From the IMG/VR virus record IMGVR_UViG_3300008448_005720, positions 1-30,007 of that record: 30,007 bases of DNA; one strand, given 5' to 3'. The position numbers and the translations under genes are program-made. The notes under the pieces are model-generated. The model was not told where the DNA came from and ran no database searches. It saw only the letters and a program-made list of their open reading frames with translations. Below, piece after piece: positions 29,532 to 30,007 of this stretch (its first letter is position 1; every line of letters starts with the position of its first letter). The stretch comes from a virus.

Positions 29532-29749
29532 TACACTTTCTCCGCATAGGTAAGAATAATAGCATCGGCAATTTTTGCACGAATCATAGTCGGGATATCA
29601 GTATGTGGGTCTTCCAAGTAATACATACATCCATTTCTCCAACTATTATACTTTACAAATTTAGCAAAGTCAAGCATGTGCTTGCGATTGCGAGGATCGA
29701 ACAAGACTCGTTCTTTAGGAGCAAGAACAGATTTACGATAATTGGTCAT
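29531..29749 (-). CDS. Small conserved phage protein
   Basis: A 72-residue protein. The core LFDPRNRKHMLDFAKFVKYN, then SWRNGCMYYLEDPHTDIPTM and IRAKIADAII, matches a short family seen in marine T4-like phages, characterised by 'FDP.N..H' and 'F/Y-x-LE-x-P...IP.MI'. No enzyme motif or TM segment is evident; function unknown. ATG 29749 overlaps the stop of the upstream gene (ATGA), which decides the start over an upstream in-frame TTG. The stop is coupled to the small membrane protein. Confidence 0.7.
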   Translation of the reverse strand: MTNYRKSVLAPKERVLFDPRNRKHMLDFAKFVKYNSWRNGCMYYLEDPHTDIPTMIRAKIADAIILTYAEKV

Positions 29750-29985
29750 TTGATTGCCCAATTCCAATCTTCATCAGAAGGTTTTACCAATCGCTCAGTC
29801 TCAATATCTTCCGCAATATCCCCAATGACTTCCCAACCCAGTTCAATCAAACGGTCTTGAACATGGTAAGGATTCGCGCCACGCAACTCTTCTGGGGTGA
29901 AGACTACAACGGTGCAACCCATATTCTCCAAGATGCGAGAATGATACACAATCTTGGACATAAACTCATTATCTTCATTGCTCAT
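29746..29985 (-). CDS. Small conserved phage protein with excellent ribosome site
   Basis: A 79-residue acidic protein: MSKIVYHSRILENMGCTVVV, FTPEELRGANPYHVQDRLIE, then LGWEVIGDI. The FxPEEL and RLIELGxxVI blocks recur in small proteins of T4-like phages, but no function is known to me. The fold is probably mixed alpha/beta. AAAGGAGGT lies 7 nt before ATG 29985, the strongest ribosome site in the window, which suggests high expression or the first gene of a unit. An internal ATG at codon 9 has no such site. The 22 bases to the window edge hold nothing else recognisable. Confidence 0.72.
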   Translation of the reverse strand: MSNEDNEFMSKIVYHSRILENMGCTVVVFTPEELRGANPYHVQDRLIELGWEVIGDIAEDIETERLVKPSDEDWNWAIK

Positions 29986-30007
29986 CGCGGAACCTCCTTT
30001 CTGATCT

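Overview
The window looks like part of a T4-like (Tevenvirinae-related) myovirus genome, probably marine and infecting a Gram-negative bacterium. All 40 genes I can support lie on the minus strand, are packed with 1-20 bp gaps or ATGA/TAATG overlaps, and mostly carry GAGG-type ribosome binding sites. The diagnostic block is DNA polymerase (gp43), UvsX, a gp40-like protein and DnaB-type helicase (gp41) in the same transcriptional order as T4. No tRNA, insertion sequence, CRISPR array or integrase was seen, and no gene-free stretch exceeds about 60 bp.

Layout, left to right (transcription runs right to left). 1-3027: virion and lysis genes: a partial collagen-like fibre protein with an embedded cupredoxin-like domain, a small structural protein, a GH19 + M15 two-domain endolysin and a two-TM holin-like protein. 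3033-10413: head-associated or conserved phage proteins, including a 611-residue modular basic protein with five EEVEQ(V/I)DE repeats, an 810-residue protein joining a HIGH-type nucleotidyltransferase, a P-loop kinase and several phage modules, and a 379-residue companion. Three proteins here have N-termini resembling the T4 capsid-targeting sequence, ending at an (I/L)-x-E site for the prohead protease. 10454-13049: rmlB, rmlA and an rmlD-like reductase (no rmlC). 13056-14712: an unknown protein and a HExxH protein. 14709-20007: replication and recombination core. 20009-20704: three small proteins, the first Sm-like.

20697-28403: a ten-gene sugar and surface-modification cassette: three glycosyltransferases, a TagD/HldE-C-like nucleotidyltransferase, a GmhA-like isomerase, an HddA-like GHMP kinase, two methyltransferases (one of the NDP-sugar C-methyltransferase type), an epimerase-like SDR and a 2OG-Fe(II) oxygenase. 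They are translationally coupled. The set suggests synthesis of an activated, methylated heptose-like sugar and its transfer to an acceptor (host envelope, virion or another molecule). 28406-29985: six small conserved phage proteins, including a 44-residue single-TM protein.

How the genes may fit together (inference): the right side is an early/middle polycistron that replicates DNA and remakes a glycan. The left side is late: T4-like late boxes lie in the leaders at 1526 and 10442, and a perfect TATAAATA lies at 14226. The most unusual features are the putative capsid-packaged modular proteins, the copper-site-bearing collagen fibre and the heptose cassette, which occupies the place where T4 carries regA and the clamp-loader genes.
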